A stretch of DNA of 64,000 nt from Zerene cesonia (Eukaryota; Arthropoda; Insecta; Lepidoptera; Pieridae), in contig NW_024045132.1 of NCBI RefSeq assembly GCF_012273895.1, forward strand, positions 930,001 to 994,000, written 5' to 3'. The notes beneath the pieces were generated by a model, which saw only the letters and a list, made by a program, of their open reading frames with translations, was not told the origin of the DNA and did not search any database. Positions 24,701 through 39,700 of the stretch are shown piece by piece (the first letter of the stretch is position 1; every line of letters starts with the position of its first letter). Made by a program: the position numbers and the translations under genes.

Positions 24701-27700
24701 AAAGTCCTGACACTAAACAATAGCTTTTATCTCGAACAAAATACAAACTAAAGTACTTAGATCCTTCTGAACAAACTAGAGTAAATTAAACACGATTATT
24801 GTAATTAAATCAGCTTCAATGATAACTAGTGCATGTTTATAAACAAGCAATGGCGCGTATATGATGAAAATGCTAATAAATAGTGGCAGGAATAGCATTA
24901 TTTAAATTTTTTATATCCGCGTGGCAATATCCATCGGATTCGGAGAACAATTTATAAGATGGAAAGGTTTATACGTTTCTTCTAAAAAGAGTAATTGGTA
25001 ATGAAGATATTTTATTTTGTTTTATTATGGTAATCTAAATAAATAAAATAACTAAAGATTTCTCGTACGGTCTCAAATATCATAATAGTATATTCGAATT
25101 GAAATCATTTTGCTCATTTTAAATACTTATATATGATTTTAAAATGAGAGAATACGCCAGATCAATTTCAGCCGACTTCCAAAAAGAAGGAGGTTATCAA
25201 TTCGACTGTATTTTATTGTGTTTGTTACCTTATAACTTTTTGCTAGGTGAATCGATTTTTACGTATCTTATTTAATTTAAAAGCTTGTGCCTACCATGTA
25301 GCTCTATCAAAATTTTCGCCTTGTTCTGATAATTCGAAAACGGTTTAGATTTTTGTTAAAAATAAAGACTAGGTATATAAACAAGCAGAGCTAAAAATAA
25401 CACAATCTTTTAATTTTACTTAATAGTTCCATACACATTTTTGATCACCAGATATCAGATATATTTAGACGGTTTTTAGACCCGGAATTAATTACCGACT
25501 CGAGATGATAAAAAAAACGGCATTTATATGAAGAGGGAAGTAATAATTAAGAGCAACGCAATGTCCGATTGTAAGTCAACGCACGGTAATCGTTTAAGGC
25601 TAATGAACGCACAACGCGGGCTTCCTAAGTCTATGAAGCAATAAGAAATCTTTGCTTCTTTAATCTGGTGGAAGTAATAGATTTAACGATCTTTTCAAAG
25701 AATTTATCTTTAACAATAACGGTCCTTTATAAGCTTTTTTATTAGTGTTAATTAGATAAATTCTTATTAATGTAAGTGCTTTTCTATTTAGTTCAATAAA
25801 ATCAATTATCATGGAATAAGGATATTGCATTAATAGTGTATGAAACGTTAATGAAATGTTAAAATGCAAATTAGGTTATAGAACAAATGTAACGTTCTAG
25901 CTTATTACTGCTTTTATTATAAGCATAAATAGGATGAACTAAAAATATGGTAGAATATTGAGATACAACTTCTCTCAAGTACTGGTAAAATATGTGTATC
26001 GTACCATAAAATGTTAGTTAAATTAGATGTTTTTGTGATGAAACTTTTACGTGCTGTAAAATTTACATTAACACGAATATAAAATAAAAAGCCAAGTAAA
26101 TTTATATTTATATCTGCTATTTGGCGGCATAACGAGTTATTTTTCGCGTGAGATTTAGAGGTTCAGAAGAAACCAGTTCCATGGACATAATTTTTCGAAC
26201 AAGGTTAGGATTTTTGGTCAAATCCTGTTTGAATCTAAAATAAAATAAATAATAGTCACTGGTCGTTTTGAAGAAGCAGTCCTTTCCATTGGTTGTAAGG
26301 CATAATATTAAACGAGTATATTGACTACATTTCACATCAATCGAAAAACATGATTATTTCATATTGTAATTCTTAATATGGCACAATAAATATTTCATAA
26401 ATCCCGGGACATTTTAATAACAGACATAAGTGCTTTTAATATTCTATAATCTATATGATAGACAAAAATGACTGACCAGTTGCCTTCTCGGTACAGTGGT
26501 TATATTGTTAGAGGAGAACTAACCAGACCCTATTTATTTCCAGTTCCGGAGGATGAAAACACACAAAAAAATGAATTACAGTCTACAGAAGGCTGATCAT
26601 CCACTAGACCATAAAAATCGATTAGTAAAAACATCAAATCCACCCCACTTCATGATCCAAGAGTTAACTTATTTCTTCATTCTAAACAGGCGGCAACACG
26701 GTAACGAATAAACGCCATCTTACTCAGGTGCAATATTCAAATATAGGTCTACATGCACTTATGAGTAACTAAGAAACAAACGAATGACGAGATTCCAAGG
26801 GACCAAGTTGTTCGACATTTAGAAAGTCATGCAACAGGTACGTTCATAAACAATGAAATATTACGTTTAATGGCAACAAGTACGTCGGCACTGGATGTGA
26901 CGCTAGAAAGTCACCTAGACGTGTTTGCGTCGCAGACGCACTGTTTCCCATGATGACGATAGAAAGTTGAACAGCATCGGTCGTTTTTAATTGCTATAAT
27001 TTACGTAATGCAACAATGTTGTACAATCTGTTTCTTAACAAGTTCTGTGCGTGCCGCTTTAATATAAATACAATGAAATAAACACGATAGATAAACAATA
27101 AAATATTTTTCCAGTTGGCTATGGTTGTTGAAACCTTATAATCCAACACTAATACGCTTATTAGATTATTATCTAGCTTATACGCTAAGGACAGCCCGAC
27201 CTAATCTTAACGGATATTTGAAGCTATCTATAAACGATGTGGATTAGAAACTAGTATTAAATATCATCAATAACTATATGTTCTATATAAAATTAGCCCG
27301 TATATTAAGTAATACAGAAGTGCGTGTGGTACACTAACGGTAAAATAACGCAGTTGCACAAGTAAGCTCCTTTATCTGGACAATTTACTACAAGATAAGG
27401 TGAACGACTTGCCAAAGCAAGCGTGTTGCATGGAAAATATTTACATTCCTACCGGATTGCGTACAAGCACCAACCAAAAAGTAACACTACTAGCATTAAG
27501 ATGTTTCTAAACATAAGGGTTTCGTGCTGTGAATGACAATAATAATTGTCGGTGTTTATTTCCCACGAGTGAACTATCATTGTTTAAATAATAATTGATG
27601 AATAAATTATTTTAAAAAGACGTTATACACGAATTTACTATATCTATATATTTTAGTGTTTAAATAACTTGGTTTATTCTTTCCCGATGTGTACTGATTT

Positions 27701-30700
27701 AAAAATAATCATACATTTGCTTTCGATACTAATTTGTTCAACAAGTTTAATATTACCAGGATCATAATGCACAAAGACAACACGTTAGCACTTCGCTATG
27801 AACTCATCCGTACTGTTACGTCATTTAGGCAGAAACAGGCTCTACCGGTTGACCTCGGCTAGATCTGCAATAAGTACAGTCCAATTTGTATTGTCTAACA
27901 AACAATCCCCAAAACAAAATGGTCAAATCTGTCAATTGGTTAATTTTCAGACAATCATTCAAAAACGCAAGAAGCACTATTTTATTCTGACGTTGGTTTC
28001 AATCGATATTTCGCAATATTATTTACCTACAACAATGCATTCTCACAGTAGACATTATTGTAATTATGTGTACCTATCAATTTACCGATCTCTTGGCAAA
28101 ATATTGGTACAATCATAGTACAATACAATCATAATACACGCCAAGTTACTCCATCTTGAGATTCGAGTGGTCACGACGGTTTTACGACCCATGTGCCGCA
28201 AATTGGACAGTGCTGAAGTCGATTTTAAAGGTTTTTAGGTCATTTAATAGAAGGCATAATTAGGACATTCAATGGTTTTCATCTTCAATTATAGTTAAAC
28301 TCGGTTAACCGTGACGTATATATGACGTATTGAAAAATAACCACGTAATGTAAGACTAAATTTAAATCAATGATTATTGAATCTTCCACGTGTTATATCT
28401 ATTTTGTCCACAAGTATTGTGAAGATACAGACTGCATATAGCAGTCTGTATCTCCACAATGTAATTTGTTAGTTAAAGGTTTCTAAATAAATTGACTAAA
28501 CGAAGGCTGCCTTCAAGTTAATAGCTATATGTACCACACGTATAAAGATGCAAATTGTTAGTTCTGTCAGATCTCTTTAAAACACACGGCGAGCATAATA
28601 ACAGCTCAATAGTGAATACATTATTCGTTCGACCTTTCTACGCTCCGACGGTTACGCGTTCTGTGACATTTCAACAATTTTGCAAGCCGCGTGACATGCC
28701 AGTGGTTCGATCGAATGGCTCTAATATTCGGTCAGCGAGCTAGCTCTATTTACCCTGATTCCGTGCCTAGATATCAAGTGTTGTACTGCCCACAGTTTCT
28801 CATAGTTACGCAAGCATTTATTAAGGCGTTAAGATTAGCACCGCTCGATCGGTTCTCATAATGAAAAATGAAGAAATTGAGTGAAAGCACTTAATAACAC
28901 ATGTATAAAGACATCACGATGAAACAATTGATTGTGTTATGAATAGAAAATGTTGCACGAACAAAGTATAAGCGGACTCATCCATTGGTTGTAATGTAAG
29001 GTATGCGACAATAGTTCAATTTTAATACCTTGCATATAATTTATCGTGGTTTCGCTAACGTATTAACACGCCGTGGTTGCGCATGCAATATCTTTCGAAT
29101 CTAATCGATTATGCTATCATGATTATTTAGAAATTATACACTTTGGCTTTACTCTTTCTTCTAACGCTGTATTAAGAATTATATTTTGAGGAGTAGGTCG
29201 TGTAATACGTATTATCACATCATGTTAATTTCTTTCCTTTTTTATAAATTGGTAAAATAACGCTAAGACCAACTAAGCATTGTTTGAAAGTTCGATGTTT
29301 AAACGTTATAGAACTACCGATTAGTCTTGGGAGGCTAAATTAAAAACCATTGGAGGAAGTAACGCTTTATGAAACTGACTAAGCGTAAAGTTGAGCAAGA
29401 AAAGTTCAATTATGCATTCAAATTTAAACCCGATGTTGCCAATACTTTATAAATAGCGATAAAAGTGTGTGCATTGAATGAAGTGCTCGATAAAAAATAT
29501 TCATAAGACTTTAAAATTTTGTCATTGTATCCATGTTGTATCGGTTTTCTAAATTCCAAATAAGTCACGCCCAACAAGCGTGCATGTAAATATTTTTATT
29601 ACTTCATATTTAATTATTCAATACATGTTTAAATTAATGTTGTGCAAATACGTACGTACACCAGTAATGGCTTGAAGTCATAACAATAGTGGATATATCA
29701 TTCTATAGAACAGTGATGAATTGTATTCATTATTCATACATATCAAATCGTGATATATATAAGATATACAACTTGTACTTTACATAATGTACATGTTCTT
29801 GTATTTGAATTATTTACATTTACATATTATATAAATTTACGTACTAGAGATCGTTATTTCTGGTGTTTCAATTAACACGTAATCGTATTATCCCCCATCG
29901 AAGCCAAAGCAATGTTCTGATATCGACATGCGAACTATCTTCAGTATCAATACCCTATACGTATCAAGCAAGTATTTGAAATATATAAGGTGTCTACTTA
30001 TCATGATGAAACGTGATCAATGGGTTGTTATTTGGTAGATAAACTTTCACGTGTTTGTTTATATTCCTACGCAGTTTTCTACCGCCTCCTTGGTGCAGTG
30101 GTTAACGCGTGAGCATAGAACCGAGAGGTCCTGGTTTCGATTTCTAGAGGAGTCTCACAAAAAAATGTCTTGGTATGGCAGGACACAGAAGGTTGATCAC
30201 CTACTTGTCCATAAAAAATCATTAATCGATCAATGAAACTGGTGTATTTCACCGGCCCATACATTTTACATGGTTGGGCTTTGTGTTCGTTACCAAATAT
30301 ATAATGAAATCACGAGCAATGCTTTATTATCGTCTTTCTTTAATTAAATTTGTACGGTTTAAAGTATGGGTATTAAAAAAGACTGCATACAAACGATAAA
30401 TAATTAGGGTGTTCACAAAAAAACAAGTCAGTCAAATGTCAATACATATAGCACAAAGTATCCGAATAAAAAGGTACAACGTAATTATAAACCGGACACG
30501 ACCCGGCTCCTAATTAAGAAACGATCGACGGTCGTTATATTAACAAAACCAAACGATCTGTACGATAGGGAACATTACTATAGCGAATACAGACAAGTGC
30601 TCTTACATCTACAACCGGAACATTATCAAATGACCGGTTACAGCTTTTGAAAGGTGTTACGTATTGACCGGAAAAGAATTATAATTCGGTGCCAAGTACC

Positions 30701-33700
30701 GAAGAGATTCAGATTAAATATGAAGCTGCGAATCTCTTATTTTACATATTAGATTGGATGCAAGTGGTTGCGTAAAATTTATCTGTTCAAGTGATGCTTC
30801 TAAAGTTTTTTTGTTCCCCGAATATAGACTTGTTTTAGCTGTAAACTATTATGTATTATCTCTCTAAAAGTCACATTTCTTTATCATTTCACATATTGCG
30901 ACTGTGACGACATTTCGAAGGAAGTTCGTGGAAAATTGTCAAGTAAACTATCATTAAGGTTAGCATCAACCGAGGAATGTAAGCACGAACAAAGAAGACA
31001 TTTGCTGAACAGTTAGGTCTACTTTTAACCTGGTCAGGTTGATCAAAACGCGTGACGAATTGGAAACAGATGACTTATTGAATAAATAAATAGCAAGTCG
31101 AGTATGGATGTTTTAATAACTTACAACACCATTTCGATAAACGTATGTGGCCAGTAAAAATATGTTAATTAAGCGCAGAAACTATATAATTCTGATTCTT
31201 TACTAAACGCATAATCATTCCTGTTTATTGATTTATTCCATTTTCAAATACCTCTTTACGTAAACATAATCAAATAATTAACTTATAGTTATAGCTCAGG
31301 TGAAACAAAACTTTGCTGAGATGCGGACCGTGACTACCAAATATGGTTTATACATTTTAGTGAATTTAGGTTTCAAAGTTCAACGACCCATTACTTGGGA
31401 AATTGGAAGATGCGATCACGGTTTCACATTAACGTTCAAAAATACTCACTACAGATATCACTTCGTTATCTTCTTGAGAAATATATAGTTCAGTTAAGCT
31501 TAGTTTACTAGAACTGCGCGAGCCTTGCTTCGTAGTTTCAAAATCGTGTTTTTTTCGAAACATGCTAAATAGATACAAAAGGTTTAAAGATTGATTTTAG
31601 AAATGCAGCCAGTGCAAAAATGTTATCGCTTAATTAATTATGTATTTTGTATGCTTAAAAGTGGGATGGTGAAGGTGATCGAGTCATTCCAATTTCCTTC
31701 CTGCCTTAATTACTTCCGAGACCTTAGTAAAATTGTACACCTATTTAAACACACCGTTATGATAAAGAGGAAATTCCCAAGTTCTTTAGCACATGTGGCT
31801 TCTTAATATAGCAATTTTTTCGTCAATTTAAATAGATTGGACGGAATAATTAAATGACTTCACTAAAACTCATCTTGTTAGTTGGCTTTATTTGGCAGTA
31901 TCTAATTTCGTTGTAAGATATTAATAATAATATACTATATAAAGAGTCAAGATACATACGAGAATATGCACTCTCTGATACAACAAAAACGTGTGATTTT
32001 GTGATTAACATGAATAACGTAATGTTATGACACATATCTACTATAAGTAGGTATATTTATGAGGCCGTCGAATCAAATGTATATTTTCATATGTATAGCT
32101 AGTTTCGCTTTCAATATTTTAACTCATCTATATTTAAGAATGTGAGATTACATAAAGTATTATAACAATTTACATTATTGACCATTTCGCACAATTATTA
32201 AACAAATTGATCTTATCCGTGATTAGTTGTTGGATTTTGGAAAAGAGCATAATTTTTAAGAGGTGAGAGAGATTAACACATAGATAACGTTGCATTAAAG
32301 GGGTTAAGAGAATTATGTGGCTCGAGGAGTGTCGAAATTTTTTTACCAATGTCTTATAATCTATAGTTTAGATACTGAAGACAAGAAAGACGCAGAAGTA
32401 ATTCGATTACCGGAGAGGGTTTTTGAAGATCTAATACATGGTTATGTTAAAGCAAAGGACACATATTCAAATGACAATCCTCTTTTTTTCTTTTGTCTCA
32501 TGTTTCAATTCCCAATCACTTACCTTGTAAGCTAGGCGCCGACGCGGGCGCAGAGGGCGGCGGTTGCTGCGGTGTGGGCGGCGGTCGTCTTCTCCTTGGC
32601 GCATGAAGACCAGGCGCTGACGCCGCTCGAGTAGCTGTCCTGAAGCCGGGGGCGCGGTACCGAGCGGACTTCACCGGCCCCACGGGTGCTGGCGTACCGT
32701 TGATGGACGGCAACCGGGGCAATGAGCCGGCGCGTTGCTCTTCTTCCGACTAGGGCAATGGGAAATTAAATGCCGAATGAAATACGTGTATCTATTTACA
32801 TATATATAAATAAGTGTCACGTTACATAAAAAAGTATATTTATTTACATATATTATTAAGTGTTACGTTTTTTGTCCGCTATGGACACTTTAAAAACTGA
32901 AGGGACTTTTATAATATGTATTTTGTACACTATGTGAAACATTTTGTTACTCCAAAAAGATAGGATAGTAAAGTGTTTCTATCTCAATTATGATAAATAG
33001 CAGGACAACCCGGGCGAGCAGTTAGTAATGTATAAAGCATACATTTTTTTTTGTTATTTTATCTACACTACTATTATAAAGAGAGAGAATTTGTATTTTT
33101 GTTTATTTGTTAGTTTGTATTGGATAAACTCAAAAACTACTGGACCAATTTTAAAAATTGTTTCACCATTAGAAAGCTGCAATTTTGCTGAGTGACATAG
33201 GTTATATATGTATCACGGGCGAACTGCTAGTTTAAGAATAAAAAAACATACACAACATTTGTAAGGAAGGCGTATCTCGGCGATTTTGACTATAGCTTAG
33301 ACGGCAATAACTCTTTTTACGAATTCAATAACAAAAGTCAGAAACTATTATGTTACAATATATTACATGCATAGTCTGTCCAACTCGTCAAGATACGTCG
33401 AGCGTATTTTATATTGCGAAATAAGCTAGGTCATTAGAAGGTTACTTTTTATAATCCAGATCTGTAAGTTAAAAGCTTTGAAGAATGCACGTATATAATA
33501 TTTTTATTAAATTAAGTAAATACTTTTTTATTTTACACTTTGTTAATAAACAAAAAAATTAATAAAATTAAATTTGTATTTGACATTAAGAGTATTTTCG
33601 TGTGTTTTACTTTCGCCAGTAATTATTTACACATTTGGCAATTTAAAGACGTTTTAACCGATTTTGTCGATGAAAATAGGAATGTCTTATAATGCATACA

Positions 33701-36700
33701 TTATGTTATAAAGTTTAAAATTGATTTGCTGTCAGTACGACGAATTCATTTTGTAATAGGTCAATTAATCAGGTAGTTATTATTATAACTTTCGACGTAA
33801 TTACATTAATCACCTGTTTAAGTAATTATGCTTTATAGTTGCACCATAATGAGTACTAAAACTTGTTGCTTGCTTATTTTTATACGTCTACTTGTACTCA
33901 GATAATATGCCATATTATAGAACTTTCGAATGCATGAACATAAATTAATTACGATAAGATCTTTGTCAATTAGTATTTAGTTTGCTGCCTTATCTTATTG
34001 TGTATAATATCTTAGATAGGGTAAGATACTGATTCGATTTCCAGGTAAAGATTTCATATTTAAATAAGGAGCAATGAACACGCATAACATATAAATATGT
34101 AATTATAACTTTAGTTCGCTTTGATTATTATTTAGAAACGAACTTGAATTTGTTATATACTACTTATAGAAGCATCTCACCTCAGCGTCTGGTGCAGATG
34201 CACGTCGTCTCCCACGCCACAGCCTATCTTCACTGCCGCTGATGGCTCCACAGCTTCTTGAGTGTGACTTTAGAGCGGCCAGGTCCGCTCCCGCGGGGGA
34301 CCTCCGTGTCTCGCCGCCACCGCCCAGTGTTCCCCTCGAATCAGCAGCCAATAAAGCCGATTCAAAACTACCACGCCACGAGAACCGTTCACTGTCACTT
34401 GCGACACTTCCCCTGCTCGCTGTCGCTTCCAAAATATCGTGAGATTTGCTGCGCGCTAACGCTCCTGGCTCGGATGCACTGTCCTCATCCGTGCTAGCCG
34501 ACGCCCCGGCTGAAACTTCGTGCATGAGGGCAACCAACCGCCCTCCTATGTGCCTCATGACCTTCCCAAATAACGGCGGTGAACCGTCGCCCGCCCGTCC
34601 CAAAGTGGCTGCTAATCTTTGATATGCACCAACGGCGTCCCGTTCTAGGGAACCCGCTTCACTATTACCTTTGTCGAATTCGTCGATTATTTCGCGACAA
34701 CTCTCTGAAATTTGTTTCCTCAAGGCGGATCTATTTGCGGTACCCTCTAAGTCGGAGCCCGCGTAATCTGAGGAATCATATGAATCACTCCACGTGTCCT
34801 CGCTCGATAAATATTCAACGATTTCGCGCACTTCTTCGTCTCGTATTCCTGGTACGGTTTTCATTAACCTCGTTAGTTCACTTTCGAAATATAATAGTTG
34901 TGGAGGTTTTGGTGGTTTTGAGCTTTCCGAGTTTGATGAGGCGGGTGTCGATGTACGCACATTAGTTGAATTTATCATTTGTTTGAAAAATTGTCGCATT
35001 TTCGTCATCATAAGATTAGTTTCTTCATCCGACGACCAGTTATTAAAGCTATCTTTGCGTGAAAGCGGGCTAGGTGGGGGTCTGGACGTGGGGGCTCTCT
35101 CTAAGCGCTCATCGATGTCTGGCCTTACCTCCTCAATAATTTCTTCTAATTCTGTTTTGGGTTCATGAGATCTCGCAAAGTCAGAGCTAGAATCGCCGCT
35201 ACGCAATAAATCGTCGCAGCTTCCTACAAAACCACTATCACGACTAGTTTGTTTCTTAGATTCAGAGAGTTCAGATCCAAGCGGTGGGAATTCAGGTCGA
35301 GGTGTAGATCTCCCATCTTCACCTTCAGATACCGACCTTGTATCATCGCGGGTTTCCTCCGGGAATTCAACGGATTGCCGCCTTTCATCCGCGGGTGAAC
35401 CACGCTTTTTGTTTTGTTTTTTACGTTTGTTTTCACCCGTTAAATCTAATCGTTCGAGTGACTCATGGCGGTCCTCAGTCTCCGTACTCGACCCGTCAGA
35501 TACTTCTTGATTTTCTTGTGAAGGCTCATCGCCGGTTAATAAATTGTCCAATGATGAGGAATGTGACCTTGGGGTGCCTCGAGCGCGCACTAGCCGTTTT
35601 CGTCTTTGCTCAGGGCTCTGTTTACCCTCACTATCACTGCCTACACTGCCTGATCCATCGGAATCCCTTCGCTCCTGGTTAAAACCCATAAAACCAGAAA
35701 GGAAATATTTTTCTAGCCTCGACGTCACAAGTTCCTCACTGTCACCACTTTTTTTTGGTTCCTCATTGTCAACTATCGACTCACCACCTTCACTACATAC
35801 ACTAGACGTATCGGATATTTGTTCATCCTCATCGCGAATATTTTTTCCATCCCCCAAGCCAAAGAAAAAATATTTTTCGAGTTCCGTAGCCGATAGGGGC
35901 CGCGGTTTTTTAGTTGTGGGTTCCGTTTCGCTTTCTTCACAGCTCTCTTCCACTATAGTATGCAATGTAAAATCTAAGGAACGCCTACAGTATGCGAAGT
36001 CTTCTCCCCGGGTAGGCAAGTTGGTTTCATCCTCGGAATCTGAATCCGACTGTGAAGTGGCCTCGTCATCATCGTGACTGACGTCCTCAACCCACGAGTC
36101 GTCATCAGCGAGCCCCTCCTCGAGACACACGACCGCAGAGAGAGTGTCGGCATTACTAACAACAGTCACTCCAGCTGAAGGTTGCACCGATTCGTTGTCG
36201 GATAGTCGTTCGTTTATGTCGTTTTGTTGTACGCTTGCGTTTGGTTCCGGTTCGTTGTCCAAGTTGGTGTGATGCACTGTGATGTCATGCATGAGCCGCG
36301 TCGTGTCTGACGTGACTACGGAGACACGATCGTGCGTTATCATAACGCGGCTAGTGAAACGCGCGGACCCGTCCGCACCGGCCGTGCGCGAGCGGCAAAC
36401 TGTATTCTCCACAGGTGTGCCCGCGCCCCTCTCCGTCTCAGCGCAAACCGGCCGCGAATCGTGCATTTTCTCCTCGCTGTTGTCGTCCATTAATTCTTTC
36501 TTCAATAACTCACTAAGCGTGCGTTCAATACCTTTAAACAAGTCAATTTTTTGTATCGGCGGTAATGCTGATTTATTTGCCACTTCATATGTAGGTTCCG
36601 GAGACGGTGCCTGTATCGGATTAATATTTGATGAAGTTTTTGAAATATTTTCTGTATTACTATATAAATCGGCGGGTAAATCAACAGAAACTTTTATATT

Positions 36701-39700
36701 GCAATCCGAGTTAAAAGAATTATCCAAAGAATCACACTCTATTATATCGGGGGAGTCTCGGTTTTGCGCGCTTTGTATATTGTTTAAGGAATCGTAATTG
36801 TTTTGATCCTTATCACTACACGTTGCACTGAAACTATTATATCGCTCATTTGTTTCACTTAACAGCATATTTTCGTCATGAAATTGGGAAATATGTCGAC
36901 TTTCACTTTCATTATTTCTTTGTAATGGGAACACGGAATACTCCTCCGTAAAGTTGACGGATTGAAGGACAACAACATTGTTATTAGAGGGAGCTTCCTC
37001 GGCGCACTCATTTCTATTCATGTTAATATCATTTTGCATTGCTACTTCCATGGCTGCTATTTCAAGGCTGTCCGATTTTTTATCATAAGAGTCATCACAG
37101 TCAATGCCGCTGCTGTCAGCGTTTTCGTCGTTTTCAGAGGAGGAGTCTGCTGGGTTCACAACGAATACACGGGAAAACTGTCCTCCACCACCTCCAGAGT
37201 CATCCGAGTCTTCGTCAGACGTCGGGGGCTCCTCAGGGGCAGCACTGTGCAAATCATAGCTTCTTTGAGCAACCCCTCTTTCCGAATCGCTCGAACTAGC
37301 CGACGATGACGACGAGGGGAAGGCCTTTTCTGATTCTAGATGATCAGGCATGGTATCCGCCACTTCTGACAAAACTAATAAAGAATCGTCTCCCGCAATC
37401 ACTTTGATATCGTTTGACGTTTCATGTTGGACTGCGTGTTCGATATTGTTATCGCTCTTATCGTTATCACTAGGCGCAGGTACTTGCAACTCGGATTGTA
37501 TAGCTTTATCGGTCCTTTCGACGGTCATCTCCAATCTATTTCGTGGTAGAGAGTTAGCTGTAGCGGCAGCGGTAACTGCCACGGCGGCCGCCGTTGTGAG
37601 ACGGGCGAAGGCGGCGGCATCTAGCGATGAAAACCCCGGGTATGTATTCCAATGAGGCGTGGGTGGGTTTTGCGGTGGAAATGCGAGTAACGCGGGCCAA
37701 AGGGCGGCAGGTACAGGTACAGGTACTGGGACGGGGACGGCGACAAAGCGTGGCTCAGCGCCGCACGAACACGCTCTTTGACAGTCCTGTGGTGTATGCT
37801 TTGGGAGTGGTTGCGGTGGCGGTGGTTGTGGTTGCACCGCCGCCGCGCCTGGCTCGAAGTAGTCCCAGTCACAGTCGTCAGGAACAGGAGGCGCGGCGGA
37901 GGATGCTGTAGAAGCGGAGTCTTCCGTGTCCTCACGGCACGACGAATCCGAGCTGAGGAACACGAGGCGGTAATCCTCGGGACGCATGCGACCGGCTTCC
38001 GGTTCGCTTACTTCGCCAGGCTCAGTATTGACGCCCCAATCTGAAAGTTAAACAAACACTTTTAAAATTTATACCACATCATGTTAAATGTATGAGTAAA
38101 GTTTTCGCCAAGCAACTTTGCTATTATATTTTTGCAGGTACTGCAAATCATGACAGGCGTTACAAATATTTATAACGATTATAAGCTAGTCTTAACATTG
38201 CATAACCAATATCAGCTTATAACAGTGATTGGCTATAAATCCACTATAAGTTTTAATGAATCCAATCTACATGAATATGTTAATGTATGTATCTCAACGT
38301 TATAACGTTTATGGAAGAGGAAACCAATTAGATTGCAATAAAATGCAATAGAAAGCACCACGGATGGGTGGCGTCTGTCGTGAGCTAAGGCGACATGCTA
38401 CACGAACCCAGCTTAGATACGCTATCTTCATACTACGACGCATTATTATTAGAATCACATGGTACATAAATGTTGTACTACACTTTATTTTTCTCATAAA
38501 ACATATAAACTTACTATTTTAATAATTACCCAATATACTTATATAATGAACTGTAACTTGCGGCATTATCATATCGTTTCGGATACCACTATAAAAAAAG
38601 GAACACGCCAAGAATAAATAATAACATTGAATACATAATCTTATTATAAATACAAGCAAATTAATTCACATGAAGTAACGATCATTGTAACCTTAATATA
38701 TTTATAATCAATTTCAACATCAGTTACTGCGCAGATAATGTTCTTACATACGCATAGCTACTATATTATTAAATAGATACAACGGGTAGTAACACAGTAG
38801 GCATTAAAAAACTTTAATACCCAATCGAAATACTCCACTTTGCTAAACACCTAAATGAATCTTTTTGTCACTTCCTTTTAATTGATTTATACGTCAATTT
38901 TAAAACTTAATTCCTTTTTTAATAAAACGGTATGTATTATTTATTCATATTCGACGCACCGTTTTACAAAAATATAACTTAAATATTAGATCATACAAAA
39001 ACCAGAAGGTTACTACGATGTACGGTACTATGACGTCCAAAAGCAATACTAATTCCAGCATGGGAAAGTGATGACGATAGGCTACCTTCATAGCTCTGTC
39101 TTTTTCCCACACTGAAATACTGCTATTAGACGTTACGGTAAACCCCCTGGTATGAGTGAGACAGAGTTACTTGATTATTTTGACAATGTTATGCAATTCT
39201 CAGAATTCTAGAAGTTAAAACAAATATCCTTAGCAAATACAATCGCTAGACCATAAATTAACTAAATGTAGACTTTAGACCTTCTATATCACAGTATAAA
39301 GTTCAAATTTAAATTATGCGTCCAATTTTATTTATTTTCAATATAAGGTTAAGATGGTTTATTTTCTTTAGAATTTTAATGTTTTTGCATCTAAGATCTA
39401 TGTAAAGTCTACCGTGTCTGTATAATAATAGACATACAATATGTGAAAATTATTAAATTATAAGGAAACGTGTAAAGAATAGCGAAAGAAAAAATTGAAA
39501 CATAAGAAATTTCACTAAATTAATTCTGAGGTACCGACGATCTTCAATGAAGGAAATCTTTAAAAAAATATCATAATTATACAAAGTTATATTAATTCTC
39601 AAATCCCATTATGCAAAGTTTTAATATTCGCTAAAATTAATTGAATTTTATGTAACGGGAAGTGCTTTATGGTTTGACGTTCGATGCGCTCAATGCTTTT

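Larger units (their letters stand above)
21556..32523 (-). other. btsz: btsz large intron (and possible promoter for the MGGKR form)
   Basis: About 11 kb, AT-rich. It holds repeats at 22860-23115, about 26480-26650 and 30081-30285, two inverted repeats (24512-24558 and 28417-28460), and a fragment at 25160-25230 like a repeat near 62620-62660. The promoter of the alternative start should lie just above 21555, but no core element was fixed. Confidence 0.5.

Noticed and set aside
27798..28118. Plus-strand ORF of 106 codons in a btsz intron
   Set aside because: Composition like the surrounding AT-rich intron; no recognisable domain.
30081..30155. Possible tRNA gene
   Set aside because: The A and B boxes belong to a SINE; the tRNA arms do not fold fully and the body continues with the SINE sequence seen at 3945-4147.
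32317..32535. Plus-strand ORF of 72 codons ending at the btsz exon
   Set aside because: One stretch (DKKDAEVIRLPERVFEDLIH) looks protein-like, but I recognise no family and its end overlaps the btsz donor on the other strand. Too weak to call.
34242..38044. Many plus-strand ORFs opposite the giant btsz exon
   Set aside because: Shadows of a 3.86 kb open minus-strand frame; they lack any family pattern.
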